NCBI GenBank assembly: GCA_021442155.1
Contig: CM038214.1
Span: forward strand, 49,420,703 to 49,484,702
Direction: 5' to 3'
DNA: 64,000 nt
DNA from: Cymbidium sinense
Taxonomy: Eukaryota > Streptophyta > Magnoliopsida > Asparagales > Orchidaceae
The position numbers were made by a program, and so were the translations under genes. Positions 37,161 to 49,899 of the stretch are shown piece after piece (the first letter of the stretch is position 1; every line of letters starts with the position of its first letter). The notes beneath the pieces are model-generated. The model made no database searches and was not told the origin of the DNA. It saw nothing but the letters and a program-made list of their open reading frames with translations.

Positions 37161-37850
37161 GTGCTTATAGCTTAAGTGAATGTTGAGTTCTCTTTCTCAT
37201 TCATGTTGATTTATATAAGATTTAATGGTAATGGTTATATAGTTGACATCTTGGGAACACGAGTTCTAGCCAAGGAGGTCATTTGATTACCTCACTTCCA
37301 TGGTTTAACAAGAGCACGCACATTTGATTTCAATCTTATGTATTTCAACATTAGAATTTGATAGAGCTTTAATTCATATATATAAAATGATTCAATAAAA
37401 AAATATATATATAATCTTTGCATGGTTTTTTCCCTCATTTATGTATACATCCATGTGTGTCCAAGAAAAGAAGTATATAGTCTGACATCCCGTGAATAAG
37501 AGGCTTTAGTTAGCCCCAAGGAGGTCATTTGATTACCTCACTGGTTTAACAATGACATACTTCCTATATCTTTGTACATGTATATGTATATGTGATTAGT
37601 GAATGAAAATCCCATTTTACATTAAAATTGCAAGCATTCATAACTAAGTGGTTGAATTAATTAGCCATCTAATTTGGAGCTTACTTCTATGTTCATGTAT
37701 ATGAATTTACATATGTTTGAATACAAATGGGTATATACTTGGACATCCCGATATGATGCTTTAGCTAGCTCCAAGGAGGTCATTTGATTACCTCACTCGA
37801 TTTAACAACACACATCTATTTAATTTTATTCTTATGTCCTTTTGTATCAT
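37161..37850. repeat. About 250-bp tandem repeat, three copies with a near-invariant core
   Basis: Three copies share a core AAGGAGGTCATTTGATTACC plus TCAC at about 37,272, 37,518 and 37,773 (spacings 246 and 255). Each core is preceded by GACATC(T/C)(T/C)G...GCTTTAG.TAG and followed by a TTTAACAA stretch. Between cores the copies are much more diverged, with GTATAT-rich spacers. The core holds a small dyad, GAGGT...ACCTC. No coding frame. Confidence 0.75.
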
Positions 37851-40220
37851 AATTTGGATAAAGTTTTAAGTTAATATGTTTAAATTATTCAATCAAATAA
37901 AATATAAATTCTTAACATACACATACATCATTTAAGTGTGCTAAAATATGTTGCATGTATAGATACACTTAGATTAAATCATATGCATGTTACATGTGAT
38001 GGAAAGGAATGATTTAATATATGTCATGTGGTAGTAATTCAATTAAATTAATCTTAAGATGCATTTTGAATAGGATTATTTAAAGTGAACCTAAACTTAG
38101 ATTAATTAAATCATTTAATAAGCCATTCACTAAAGAGAACTAAATCAAATTAATATACTTTAGAAAGTGACTTAAGGTATGATGAAAGGGAAATCCTCTT
38201 TTTTTCTTTATAACACTTAGTTGCTAAGTGTAATCAAATGAAATAAAAGAAAACACAAATTAAAATTCTCAAATCAATTAAACTACTTAAGTGAAATCAA
38301 CCTTTCATGTTAAATTGAATCCTTCCACACTTAGAAAATATAACACTAATGCTTAACAAGACTTACCACACAAGCCTTACACACATTAGAATTAAGTCAC
38401 CACTTCTAGCTCTAAGTTAGATGGTATGATGATGTATGTTTTATTTTATGATATATTTTAAATTAGATGTTAGGGTGTATGTCATAGACGGATGATTGGC
38501 CAATATTAGCCTAATCATGTTTTCTATAGGGATTATGCTTAAGGGATGCTTAAAAAAAATGTGAATGCTCTTTTGCAAGTTGCTTAAATCCTTAAGCATA
38601 ATCCAAGTTAGGGTGGGCTTAGTTAACCATGTAGGGTGCTAAGTCCAAATTATAAATACAATACTTGATTATATGTATATTTAGCTAATCTCTATTTTAC
38701 AGTGTGTAGTTAGATTTACTTTTCCATATAATGTAATTTTTGCAATAGGAATTAGATTAGTGCTATGGGGGGATTAGGATGAGCAAGTGGAAGTTTTGTC
38801 CCCTATGTGATGCCTGAAGCAACCACCATCCAAATCAAAGAAGGAACCAAATCAGAAATGGTGATATGAAGAAAGAAGACCCCATAACATTTAATACAAT
38901 TATAATTATTCTTTCATATTCCAAGTGGTATAAGGGTAGAGCTCGACTAACCATCTTTTCTCCTTCGAGTTGAAAAGACATCGGCCTTTTATTCTTTTAT
39001 GATATTTTATATAATTGTTTGATGTTATTCTTACATTGTGCATTAGATGACATGCTTTTGTAGTGTTAAATGATTGATGCTTTAATGTGTTGCTTGGATA
39101 CATTAAGCTCTTAGGATAAAAATAACTTTTCTACCCAACTAATCACTCATAACTAAATTTTAAATAACTCATAACCTTATCATAAAGCCAAAGACATAAA
39201 TAAATAATTAAAAGATTTAGCAACCCCTTAACTATATGGTTGTATGTTTCATATCATGCATGCATAATTTTTTCTCTTGAACATGAAGGATCTCTATCCA
39301 TGCACGATAAAAAAATGCTTGACCTTAGAGGGCATCCCTTGTGGTGAAGAACACCTTATTCTACCTGATTTGACCCATAACCTATTTCATCATGTATTTA
39401 GGCATAAGAAATCTTAAAGCCACTATCAAAATGATGTGTCTAAAATGAAATAAAATTTGAAAAGATTTTGCATCTATAGATTAAGTCATATGCTCATACC
39501 ACTCATGCTCTAGTCTCTTAGGGAGTGTTTTTAGTCTTTCATCTCTTTCTAATTAAATAACTACCCTAGCTATCTTGAAATTCACAAGATCAGACTACAT
39601 TATTTTAAAATCGTATGAGAGTTAGCTACCACTGTGATTATAAGATGTCGACAATTTATTTACTCTAGTTGAGGTAAACCCTTATGTCCACCTATCTTAG
39701 ATTTAGTCGGTTTTTGCTACTAAAGCTCCCTATATTTTAGGATCCAAGGTAGCTATTTTTCGGCTGCCCAGCATAAATCCTCACCTCTTAGGCATTCCCA
39801 CAACCTTGTGTTGGTGCATTATAAGCATTAGTAATCTAATTAAATTTCAGCTCAAAACTTATAAATCTTCTCAACTTTAAAATGATAAAGCCCAACCATA
39901 GATAGATTGAAAAGCTCACTAAGCTTCCTGGTATCATGAGAATTTATTACTTATTTCATTTGGATTCCAAAATAAGTCTTCTCTTGAACTTTCCAAATTG
40001 ATTTTTCAAATACAACCAATCCTTTGATAGTCTAACCTTGAAATATTTGGAGATGATAGTTGTCAACTTTAATTGAGAGTATTCTTAAAATTTCATTTCC
40101 TAAGATGTACTAATTATGAGGCTTGCCTCCATAGGGAACTTAAGAACATGGTTTAATATAAACCCTGCTTTATTCATCCATGTAAAGTAGGGTAAAAATC
40201 TATGGTACATTCATTGACTC
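37851..40220. other. AT-rich intergenic DNA, no gene recognised
   Basis: 2.4 kb without a recognisable domain. A 65-codon minus frame (38,906-39,103) has no support. A GGGGGGATTAGG tract lies at about 38,767. A TGGTATAAGGG (A-box-like) and CCTTCGAGTTG (weak B-box-like) pair at about 38,926-38,974 hints at a decayed tRNA-derived SINE, but the B box mismatches at several positions. Confidence 0.4.
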
Positions 40221-40410
40221 ATCATGCCTTAGGAGTCTTTATTACGTGATTATGTCCATTATAGGGTGATGTCTTTATCTTCTAAGATAGTACATCATAC
40301 CTCAATGTTCTACCCATCATACCTTAGGAGTCTTTATTATGTGATTAGGTCCATTGTAGGGTGAGGTCTTTATCTTTCAAGATAGTACAACATACCTCAA
40401 TGTTGTACCC
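40221..40410. repeat. 95-bp direct tandem duplication
   Basis: ATCATGCCTTAGGAGTCTTT (40,221) and ATCATACCTTAGGAGTCTTT (40,316) begin two adjacent copies of about 95 bases, both ending in ACATCATACCTCAATGTT or ACAACATACCTCAATGTT. It lies next to the protease remnant of the second gypsy element. Confidence 0.85.
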
Positions 40411-40640
40411 AATCACCATAAAAGTAACCCCATATGACTGTGTCCCCCCCATAAATCCAAAAAATAAACATCACAAGGCCCTCTCTCACCTTGTTCATTG
40501 AATCCTCTCAACATCATCCTTTTTAGAGTTTGGAGATGTCGATACTCAAGTAAGCAAGGGTTCATAGACTTATATGTTGATTGATATGGGACAACCGTAA
40601 CTCTATAATATATCTACCAACATCCACTATAATGTAAAGA
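40350..40640 (-). pseudogene. Second gypsy element: protease N-terminal part remnant
   Basis: The minus strand reads, with shifts, RGFNEQGERGPCDVYFLDLW followed by an HSHMGLLL-like piece at about 40,425-40,540, matching the plant gypsy retropepsin segment after the catalytic strand. Because 32.8-33.0 kb carries another copy of the same protease region, at least two gypsy elements are present. Catalytic Asp not readable; degenerate. Confidence 0.6.
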
Positions 40641-42050
40641 GTTGTGCTCAATCATCCTAGAGTAAGTCTTCATCACGAATGTAACTCCTAAGATGTCCTT
40701 CGAGTGACATGCCTCCCTTTAGTAGTGGTCACCGAAGCATATCTCTAGATCAAGTAAGGCCTTGATTAGAGATTCCTCATCTTTGGATAAGATAAGGCAT
40801 CATATGCTTAACTTAGCTAGAAACTTTCTAAGGTGAGCTAGACAATACAATTAACTATGGCTTGATCCTCCACAAGCATATCTATGGAGCATCTTATGGA
40901 GGGGCTATCTTCATTGAAACCATTAACTTGCTTACCTTATCTTGAGGTGCTACCCGAGGTAGAACTTGCCACGCTAAGTTGACTTTAGTGACTTCAATGA
41001 TGAGCTTGTGGAAAGTTCTACCTTCTCATCGCATACCTAGCCTTCTCCTATTGGATCCTTAGTTGTTTCTAAGTCAATCTCAAGAGGTGAACATTGATTT
41101 GAGAAGGATAGTCCTGGTCAAAAAAGGAAAGGATCAAACTTAGAGCTATTATTTTATTTAGAGTCATAGAGCTTTCAATAGAATAAAATCAAGAGCATCA
41201 TATGTAAATAATATATAAGTAGAATCCTTTCTTCATTAATTTTTTGGGTGGAGATATGATAAAATCAAATAAAGTAAGTAGAGTAGGGGATTTAGTGCCC
41301 TTATCCGTAGATATAACTCTTCTGCCATTAGAAAAGGAGGTAGCATAAGAGGTTGTAGCTAAAATGGTAGAGAGAGTATTAGACTCGGACGGTTGCTGGG
41401 CTACTGGACTATCCTGGGCAAGTATGGTGAGTTGCTGCTACTACTAGGTTATCACCTTCCCTGAGCTATCCTTTGTAACTAGCAAACCTTCCTTGGTGTG
41501 TTGGAGGTTTGAGCTACTTCAAGCTCCTACAAAGAAAGCTTCTTGATCTTAGAAATAATCTTCTTAGAGGTTCAGGATATGGAGATATACCAACCTTCTT
41601 TCATCTAAGAGGATCGTAAGTATCCCCAAGGATTACTCTAAGAATTGGATGGTTGTTCTAATAAGTATTTCTTAGGGATAACTATGGCTCTCAAATTGTA
41701 GCTACGCTTAATCTAGTCCTTAAAAGTGATATAATCCTCTAAGACATGGCCTAACATGTGGTGGTAGGGGCAATAGCTCAGATCATCAATCATGCCCACT
41801 TCCTCCGGCCTTTTAGGCTCTAGTAACTTAAAGTTAGGTTTCTTTAAGACCAAAGTTAGGTTTCTTTAAGACATGGCCTAACATGTGGTGGTAGGGGCAA
41901 TAGCTTAGATCATCGATCATGCCCACTTCCTCCAACCTCTTAGGCTCTGGTAACTGAAAGTTAGGTTTCTTTAAGAGATTCTTAAAGATTTTCTTAACTA
42001 CCTACCTCTTGAATGAATATGTCTTATTCAATCTATCGACAAGAGTAGGT
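40641..42050 (-). mobile_element. Second gypsy element: gag-pol linker region
   Basis: Degenerate minus-strand DNA between protease and gag. A YCPYHHMLGHVL segment around 41,735-41,770 fits the conserved YC.YH...GH segment after gag in plant gypsy elements. The rest is frame-shifted and not assignable. Confidence 0.55.
41743..41966. repeat. About 127-bp direct tandem duplication in gypsy linker
   Basis: GACATGGCCTAACATGTGGT starts both copies (41,743 and 41,870). Both continue through GGGGCAATAGCT(C/T)AGATCATC and end in AAGTTAGGTTTCTTTAAG. The two differ by only a few bases, so the duplication is younger than the element. It spans the YH...GH box. Confidence 0.88.
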
Positions 42051-42785
42051 GCAAAGCAGCAACCTGGTGATGGATATGAATACCGCTGTTGGGTAGGCTA
42101 TTGAGGTGCTAGAATTGGTCATTATGGCATATGCGGTGGCCGATATGATGGCCGAGGTGGTGGAAGAGGAGGTGGCAAAGGAGGCTACTGAGCTCGTAGT
42201 CTCTCATACTAAACTCTAGCTGGTTGCTTCCCTCTGACCACTAACATAATTGTCCCTGGCTTCTTCTCAAACACCTTCTGTGACTTGGGCCTAGATGATT
42301 GGTTGGGAAAGGGCAACTATTTGGCTTCCTCTTGTAGGCTAGCTGCCTTATTATTTAATTTCTCAAATGTTTTGATGGTAAAGCCCTTAGGTATGAAGGT
42401 GACTGGGCCATAGATATTCTTGAGAAGAATCTCAATGGCATGCTATTCAAACATCTGTGGTTCGCATTTCATGCTCAGGTTGTGCCACCTGAGAATGTAA
42501 TCAACAAGGAACTCATTGAGTTTTTGTTTCTCTACAATGAGGTCACCTAAAGTCACCCTCTACTGAGCTCCAAAGCAAACCTCTTGATGAAGAGGTGCTC
42601 CAACTAAAAGTCTTCACCAACTGGGGTTTGCATACCAATCAAATGCAACACTTAAATGACTGCTAACGAAAAGGCAGAAGAGGAGTGCATTGCTATCACC
42701 AGTGCTGCAAAAGTTGGCTCTAAAGTGTGCAATGTGTTATCATGGGCTCCTATTGCTCTCAAAGATCTTGAAGGATGGTAGCACA
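42051..42785 (-). pseudogene. Second gypsy element: gag remnant
   Basis: Minus-strand gag (capsid) of a plant Ty3/gypsy element. Readable pieces: VTLGDLIVEKQKLNEFLVDY then a RWHNLSMKCEPQMFE-like piece around 42,455-42,560, LLKNIYGPVTFIPKGFTIKT near 42,380-42,435, and at the 5' side HIAHFRANFCSTGD followed by VAFDWY near 42,630-42,750. Interrupted by stops and shifts. At 42,785 it gives way abruptly to telomere-like repeats, so the 5' LTR and leader are missing. Positions of pieces are approximate. Confidence 0.78.
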
Positions 42786-45700
42786 AAACCCTAAATAAAA
42801 AAAAACTAAATAAAAAAATAAACGTAAAAGTAAAACCTAAAAATAAATAAAAAATAGAACATAAACCATAAACTAAAAAAAAAACTTAAACCTAAAATAA
42901 ACAAAATAAAATAAACATAAACATAATCTAAAATAAACTAAACAAAAATAAATAAAACCTAAACCTAAACCTAAAATAAACTAAACCAAAACCCTAAATT
43001 ATATAAGATAAACTAAAAATAAACCTAAACCTAAACTAAAAAAAAAACCAAAAAATAAAGCTAAAATAAAAACCTAAAACCTAAACTAAAAAATAAAATT
43101 AATTAAAAACCTAAACATGTACCTAAAAATTAAAAATAAAATAAAAATAAAAATAAACTAAAAACTAAACATAAACCTAAAACTAAATCTAAAAAATAAA
43201 TTAAAATAAAAAAACTTAAACTAAAATAAATAAACATAAAATAAATAAACTAAACTAAATAAAAATAAAAAATAAAAACACTAAAATAAAAATAATAAAA
43301 ATAAAAAATAAAATACCTTACTTTTAAAATAACCCTAAACCCTAAACCCTAAATCCTAAACCTAAATCCTAAACCCTAAACCTACAACACTAAACCATAA
43401 ACCCTATAAAATAATAAACCTTAAACACTAAACTCTAAACTCTAAGCTCGAAACCCAAAACCTAAAACCCTAAACCCTTACCTTAACCCTAAACACTAAA
43501 CCCTAAATCATAAAACCTAAACTAACCCTAAACCTTGAACCCTAAAAATCCTAAACCATAAAGCCTAAACCCTAAACCTTAAACCATAAACCCTAAACCC
43601 TAAAACTCTAAACACTAATGCTTGAACACTAAACCCTAAACCTAAACCATAAACCTAAACCCTAAAACCTAAACCCTAAAACCTAACACCTAAACCCTAA
43701 ACCCTAAACCCTAAACCCTAAAACCTAAAACCTAAATCTAAACTAAATAAAACCTAAAAATTAAATAAATAAAATACCTAAACTTAAATAAAATAAAAAG
43801 ATAAAATAAAATAACAATCTAAACTAAAACCCAAACCTAAACCTAAAAATAAAATAAAATAAGCTAATTTAAATAAAATAAAATGAAATAAATAAAAACC
43901 TAAACTAAATTAAAAAAATTAAAATAAACCTAAGAATAAAAAACCTAAACAAAATAAAAACTAAATGTAAAACAAAAATAAAATAAACCTAAAATAAAAT
44001 AAAATAAAATTAAAACTAATAAAAAATCTAAACCTAAAATAAACATAAAATTAAACCTAAAAATAAATAGAAAATAGAACCCATACCCTAAACTAAAAAT
44101 AAAAACTAAACCTAAATAAAAATAAAATAAAATAAATAAACCTAAACCCAAACTAAAATAAACTAAACTAAAATAAATCAAACTTAAACATAAACCTAAA
44201 ATAAACTAAGCATAAACTCTAAACTAAATAAAATAAAATATACAAAAAACAAACCTAAACCTAAACTAAAACATAAAACCTAAAAATAAATTTATAATAA
44301 AAACCTAAAACCAAAACCCTAAACCCTAAACCCTAAAAATCTAAAGACCTAAACCTAAACTATAAAACCTAAAAAATAAACTAAATAAAAACCAAACAAA
44401 ATAAAATAAAAAAAATAAAATATAAACATAAACTAAATAAAATGCTAAATTTAAACCATATAAGAAAATAATAAAATAAAACTATACTAAAATAAAATAA
44501 ATAAAAAACCTAAACTAAACTAAAAAAATATAAACCTAAATAAAATAAAATAAACCTAAAATAAAATAAAATAAATTAAAATAAACCTAAAAATAAATAA
44601 AAAAATAAAACCTAAACCCTAAACTAAAAAAAACTAATCCCAAAATAAAAATAAAATAAACCTAAACCTAAACAACGATAAACTAAACAAAAAATAAATA
44701 AAACCTAAACCAAAACCAAAACCAAAAAAATAAAATAAAATAAAATAAAATAAACCTAAACCTAAACTAAAAATAATACCTAAAAATAAACCTATAATAA
44801 AAACTTGAAACCTCAACCTAAAAAATAAAATAAATAAACCTAAACCTAAACATAAAAATAAAATAAAAAATAAACTAAACTAAAAAAAATAAATCTAAAC
44901 CTAAACCTATACCTAAAAAATAAACTAAAATAAATAAACATAAAATATAAAACTAAACTAAATAAAATAAAAAATAAACCTAAATAAAAATAAAAAATAA
45001 AAATAAAATAAACTGAAATAAATAAAAAATTAACTAAATAAACTAAATAAATCTAAACCTACCACTATACTTAATCTAAAAAAAAATAAAAAAATAAAAA
45101 ATTTAAAAATAAATAAAAAAATCCTAAATCATAAACCTGCAACCCTAAACCATAAAACCCTAAACCCTAAACCCTCAACCCTAATCCGTAAAGTCTATAA
45201 TCATAAATAAAAACCCTAAACTCTAAACCCTAAACCCTAAACCCTAAACCCTAAACCCTAAACCCTAAACCCTAAAAAAAACTAATCCCTAAAAACCTAA
45301 AAAAACCTAAACCTAAACTAAATAAAAAAAAAAAAAAAAAAAACCAAAATAAAAAATAAAACCTAAACTCAAACCTAAACTTAAACCTAAAAACCTAAAC
45401 CTAAATCCTAAACAAAATAAATAACTAAAATAAAATAAAAAAAAAACTAAAAATAAAATAAAATAAATGAAAAACATAAACTAAACTAAAAAATAAACCT
45501 AAAAATAAAAAACTTAAATAAAATAAAAAATTAAACATAAATTAAAAAACAAACTAAACCTAAAATAAAATCCAAATAAAAAACTAAACCTAAAAAATAA
45601 ATCTAAAAATAAATTAAAAATAAAACCTTACACCCTAAACCTTAAACCCTACACCATAAACCTTAAAACTTAAACCCTAAACCCTAACCCAAATTCCTAA

Positions 45701-45799
45701 ACCATAAAACCTAAACCTAAAGTAACTAAATTTATTAAAAAATAAACTTAAACCCTAAAACCTAAAAAACCTATACCTAAACCTAAACCTAAAAAAATA
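42786..45799. repeat. Telomere-like array 2, first part
   Basis: Starts sharply at ACAAAACCCTAAATAAAAAA, joined to the gypsy gag. A-rich block to about 43,310, CCCTAAA-rich block 43,325-43,740, A-rich block to 45,050, a boundary motif variant (ACCACTATACTTAATC) at about 45,060, then a CCCTAAA block that includes the longest perfect telomeric run in the window, seven units at 45,228-45,276. Minus-strand Phe/Leu frames at 43,945-44,181 and 44,634-44,816 are repeat translations. No gene. Confidence 0.85.
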
Positions 45800-46098
45800 A
45801 AAACCTAGTCTATAATGGAGGCAAAGGCATAATGGCCAATATCATAAATATGAAGGTACTAAAATGTAACCATGGTGGCTAAAAAGAAATAATAAATGAT
45901 CTAACTAAATCGAGGTTATTTTAAATAGAAATTAAGAATAATCGATCCCATCTTCACCTAATGTCTCTAAAGAGATGGTTCTAGTTATAATTTTGATTTG
46001 CTCTACTCATTTTGATACTCCTCTTGTGTCTAAAATGTGTTACTTGGTTGATAAAGTTAAAAGAAGAAATCTTAAATCTAAACTTTCATAAAAAAAAA
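45800..46098 (+). pseudogene. GRP retropseudogene copy 6 (decayed)
   Basis: The Gly-rich part is reduced to fragments (ATGGAGGCAAAGGC, CCATGGTGGC); the 3'UTR is clearer (GATTTGCTCTACTCATTTTG, GTGTTACTTGGTTGATAAAG, AGAAGAAATC). It ends in A9 (46,090-46,098) before TTCTAAACC. The AAAGTAACTAAATTTATT flank at about 45,719 is the one shared with other copies. Confidence 0.75.
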
Positions 46099-47109
46099 TT
46101 CTAAACCTAAACTAAAAAAAAACTAAAACCTAAATAATAAACCCTAAACAATAAACCCTAAAAAACAAATCCCTAAACCTAAACACTAAAAAATCCTAAT
46201 ACTAAATAATAAATAAATAAACTAAATAAACCCTAAAACCTAAAGCATAAACCCCAAACCCTAAACTCTAAACCTTAAGCCCTAAACCCTAAAAAGCTAA
46301 AAACCTAAACATAAATTAAATAAAACTTAAAAAAACCTAAAAATAAATAAAACAAAATAATAAAATAAAATAAAAACCTAAAGTAAAACCTAATCCTAAA
46401 TAAATAAAATAAATTAAACCTAAATAAATCAAACCTAACTAAAAAAATAAAATCTAAAAAATAAACCAAAAATAAAAACCTTAAACCTAAACCTAAAAAA
46501 ATAAAATAAAACCTAAAGCTAAACCAAAAAATAAAAATAAACCTAAACTAAAAAATAAAATAAAAAAAATAAAAAATAAACTATAAAATAATAAACCTAA
46601 ACCTAAACCTAACAACTAAAGTAAAATAAAAAACTTAAACTAAATAAATAAACCTAAAATAAATAATCTAAATAAAATAAAAATAAAAAATAAACCAAAA
46701 TAAGAAAAAAAATAAAATAAACTAAAATAAATAAAAAATAAACTAAATAACCTAAACCTACCAGTTTACATAATTTAATTAAAAAAAACCCTAAACCATA
46801 AACCTTAAATCCTAAACCCTAAACCCTAAACCCTAAACCTAAAACCAACCTTATACCCTAAACCCTAAACTTACACTCCTAAACTTATAACTCTAAACCC
46901 TAAACCCTAAACCCTAAAAAATCCTAATCCTAAATCCTAAACCTTAAAATCCTAAACTATAATCCTAAACCCTAAACCCTAAACCCTAAATCCTAAACTC
47001 TAAACCCTAAACCCTAACCCTAAACCCCAAACCCTAAAAGTAAACCTAAAGTAACTAAATTAATTAAAAAATAAACCTAAATAATAAAACCTAATAAATC
47101 TAAACCTAA
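46099..47109. repeat. Array 2, unit between GRP copies 6 and 7
   Basis: Telomere-like block, A-rich block, boundary motif CCAGTTTACATAATTTAATT at about 46,761, then a CCCTAAA block. The GRP ends are about 1.37 kb apart, like the 1.44 kb between copies 4 and 5. No gene. Confidence 0.82.
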
Positions 47110-47460
47110 GAATGGGAAAACCTTGACAAAGAACATCACCTAAACTAGATAAATATGGAGGTGAAAACCTTATCTTAAGTGGTGGTGGATCAGGTGGTGG
47201 TGGATATAGTCCTAATTATGGATAAGGGATGGAGGTTACAAAAAAAAAAAATAATCCCTACTAAACCGGGTGGTTAAACCAGAAAATAAGAATGATATCC
47301 AATTTGTTGCTTATGGAACTGTGTCTTTATAGAAGAGACAGCTCTACTTATCTATGGTTTCTAATTTGCTCTATGAGTGCTCATTTTTACTATGTCACCT
47401 GAAAACTAAATACTTAGTTGAAATCAAAAAGAAGAAATGTCAATTTATTCTTTAAAGTAA
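47110..47460 (+). pseudogene. GRP retropseudogene copy 7
   Basis: Begins at AATGGGAAAACCTTGACAAAG, the same truncation point as copy 1, keeps GGTGGTGGATCAGGTGGTGG and AGGGATGGAGGTTAC pieces of the Gly-rich tail and a 3'UTR with TTGCTTATGGAACTGTGTC and GAGTGCTCATTTTTACTATG. The A tail is eroded to TTTAAAGTAAAACCC. Shares the upstream AAAGTAACTAAATTAATT flank. Confidence 0.8.
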
Positions 47461-48513
47461 AACCCTAAACCCTAAACTAAAACTAAACCTAAAACCTAAA
47501 CCCTAAACCCTAAACCTAAACTCTAAACCTAAAACACTAAACCCTAAAACTTAAACCTAAACCTAAACCAAATAAACCTAAACCAACCTAAACCCTAAAC
47601 ACTAAAAAGCTAAAAATCTAAACCTAAACCTATACTAAAACCTAAACCTTAACCTAAACCTAAACATAAACCTAAACTTTAAAAAATAAAAATTTAAAAA
47701 ATAAAAACCTAAACTAAACTAAAAAAAATAAAAAGCCTAAATAAAACAAAAACTAAACCTAAAATAAAAATAAAATAAACCTAAAATAAAATAAAATAAA
47801 ACTAAATAAAAACCTGGACCTAAAAAATAAACCTGAAAATAAAACCTCGAAATAAATAAAAAAATAAAACCTAAACCCTAAACTAAAAAAACTAAACATA
47901 ATATTAAAATAAAATAAACCTAAACCTAAACTAAAATAAAATAAACTAAAAAGTTAATAAAACCTAAACATAAACTAAATTAAACTAAACCTAAACCCAA
48001 AACATAAACCATAAATAAAAAAGAAAATATAAAAAATAAAACCTAAACCAAACTAAAAAATTAAACCAAAATAAACCTAAAATAAAACTTAAACTTAAAC
48101 CTAAAAAAAATAAAATAAAAAAACTAAACCTAAACCTAAAAATAAAAAATAAAACCTAAACCATAAAAATTAAATAAAAATAGAACGAAACTAAAAAAAA
48201 TAAACATAAACTTAAACCTAAACCAAATAAATAAACTAAAACAAAAAAACATAAACCAAAATAAATAAATCAAAAATAAATAAACTAAATTAAATAATAA
48301 TAAAAATAAACCTAAATAAAAATTAAAAATAAAATAAACTAAAAGAAATAAAAAAATAAACTAAATATACTTAAACTTATGAGTTCACATAATTTAAAAT
48401 ATATATATATATATATATATAAAACCCTAACCCTAAACTCTAAACCCTGAAACCAAAACCTACAATCCTAAACCCTAAACCTTAACACCCTAAACCTTAA
48501 ATCCTAAACCCTA
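47461..48513. repeat. Array 2, block upstream of LINE C, with (AT)n
   Basis: CCCTAAA block, A-rich block, a boundary motif variant (GAGTTCACATAATTT) at about 48,380, an (AT)n microsatellite at about 48,399-48,421, then CCCTAAA repeats that stop at ATCCTAAACCCTAT (48,513), where LINE C begins. Confidence 0.82.
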
Positions 48514-48619
48514 TCACTCTCCTCTACTGACTCCCTTGATTTTATGTCCCCTGGATCATTGTTCTGCATGGCCACTTCTCTATGTGCCTCACGTATCCCC
48601 TATGTGACGCCTGATTAAA

Positions 48620-49860
48620 CAATGGTGGAGGCTCCTTCATGAATCCCACTGTCGCCGCCTAACGACTTTGCTCTCCTCCGACTCTGGTTTTCTGATTGAC
48701 AATTAATGCTCCTGAAATCATTCAAAGATGCTTTATCGGTAAGATCTCTAGCTAATGCTTGTTAATCTCATTTCAACATCTTGGATTGCATAATGTTCGA
48801 CCAGATGTTGAGAAACTTGCTAAGCCCTTCGAGTTCGCTTTGGTTGGGTAAATTCTCTAGATGCCACTCTTGATAATATTTGCTCTTTCTTCCATAGTTT
48901 AAAATTATCTACTTTCTATTGCTCGATCCCCACATTCTTATTCAACTCAAATGATTTAGATTACTCATGGCTCATTATTATTGCATAATTGTCAAATGCG
49001 GCTATTGAAATGGTCTCCCTCTTTGATGTCAAAGAGAATCCATTGTCCCTCTTTTGGCTTGCTTTTCCAACATGAGAATTCACTATGTCACTCATCAAGT
49101 TTTGTTCTTGCTCTTTTGGGCCTCCTCAAATCAAGCACCCACTAGATCTACCATCTATGCCAGATTCTTGTTGAGATAGACATCCAAAAAAATATCCCAA
49201 AGAGGTTTGGATTGGTTCAAAAAATTTGGATATAAAAAGTCAATTTGAAAATTTCTTTTGCACTCATTGAAGATTCCAAGATCACTGAATGCTTTGTGCT
49301 TCATCTAACTAAAAAATTTACAGAATAATACCATTAATGGAACTGGAAAACCACTAAAGCATATGTGCCTAAAATACTCAAAAGAACTCTCCTCTCCCTC
49401 TATATCATGGAAAATACCCGGCTAAAATAGCCATTGAGGTGTGACGATACCAATGCCAATTTACCTAACTCCTACTCAATATTTGGAAGACCCTTTGCTT
49501 AAAACCCAAAACAAATCATATATTGGACCAAAACATTGATGACCCTATGGTCTAACATATTGACAAAGATATTTATTATAATGGTGCAACTTCCCCATCT
49601 ATTTCTTCAGAGTGATAATCAATTGAACCCAATTTCTCACACTCTAACTCGATAATAAGAAGGTGAAATCCCCTCTTCTAAAACATTGATAGATTCTTCT
49701 ACAATTTTGGAACCCAAAATCAATCACTTTCTCGATGGAGATAATTTGGATTCGATAGACCTTTCAAATTGTTAAAAAAAACCCTACAAAGCAAAATTTT
49801 CTAATAATAACCTCACTAGAACCACACGCTCTTCTTCCACCCCACACAAATAATGTGTCA
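48620..49860 (+). pseudogene. LINE C ORF1 remnant
   Basis: Nucleocapsid-like ORF1. Readable: a FALVG-like then GKFSRCHS segment near 48,830-48,865, LDPHILIQLK near 48,920-48,950, a FDVKENPLSLFWLAFP-like piece near 49,022-49,065 and a VTHQVLFLL-like piece near 49,088-49,115, the DUF4283 arrangement seen in plant LINE ORF1. No clean zinc knuckle was found downstream. Fragmented by stops and shifts. Confidence 0.6.
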
Positions 49861-49899
49861 TCATTTCTCCTCTCTTTCCTTTTTTTCCTTTTCCCTTTT

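Noticed and set aside
38799..48614. TCCCCTATGTGAYGCCTGA shared by 38,799 and 48,596 (the LINE C 5' end)
   Set aside because: A single 19-base match without extension on either side; probably chance, too weak to call a shared element end.
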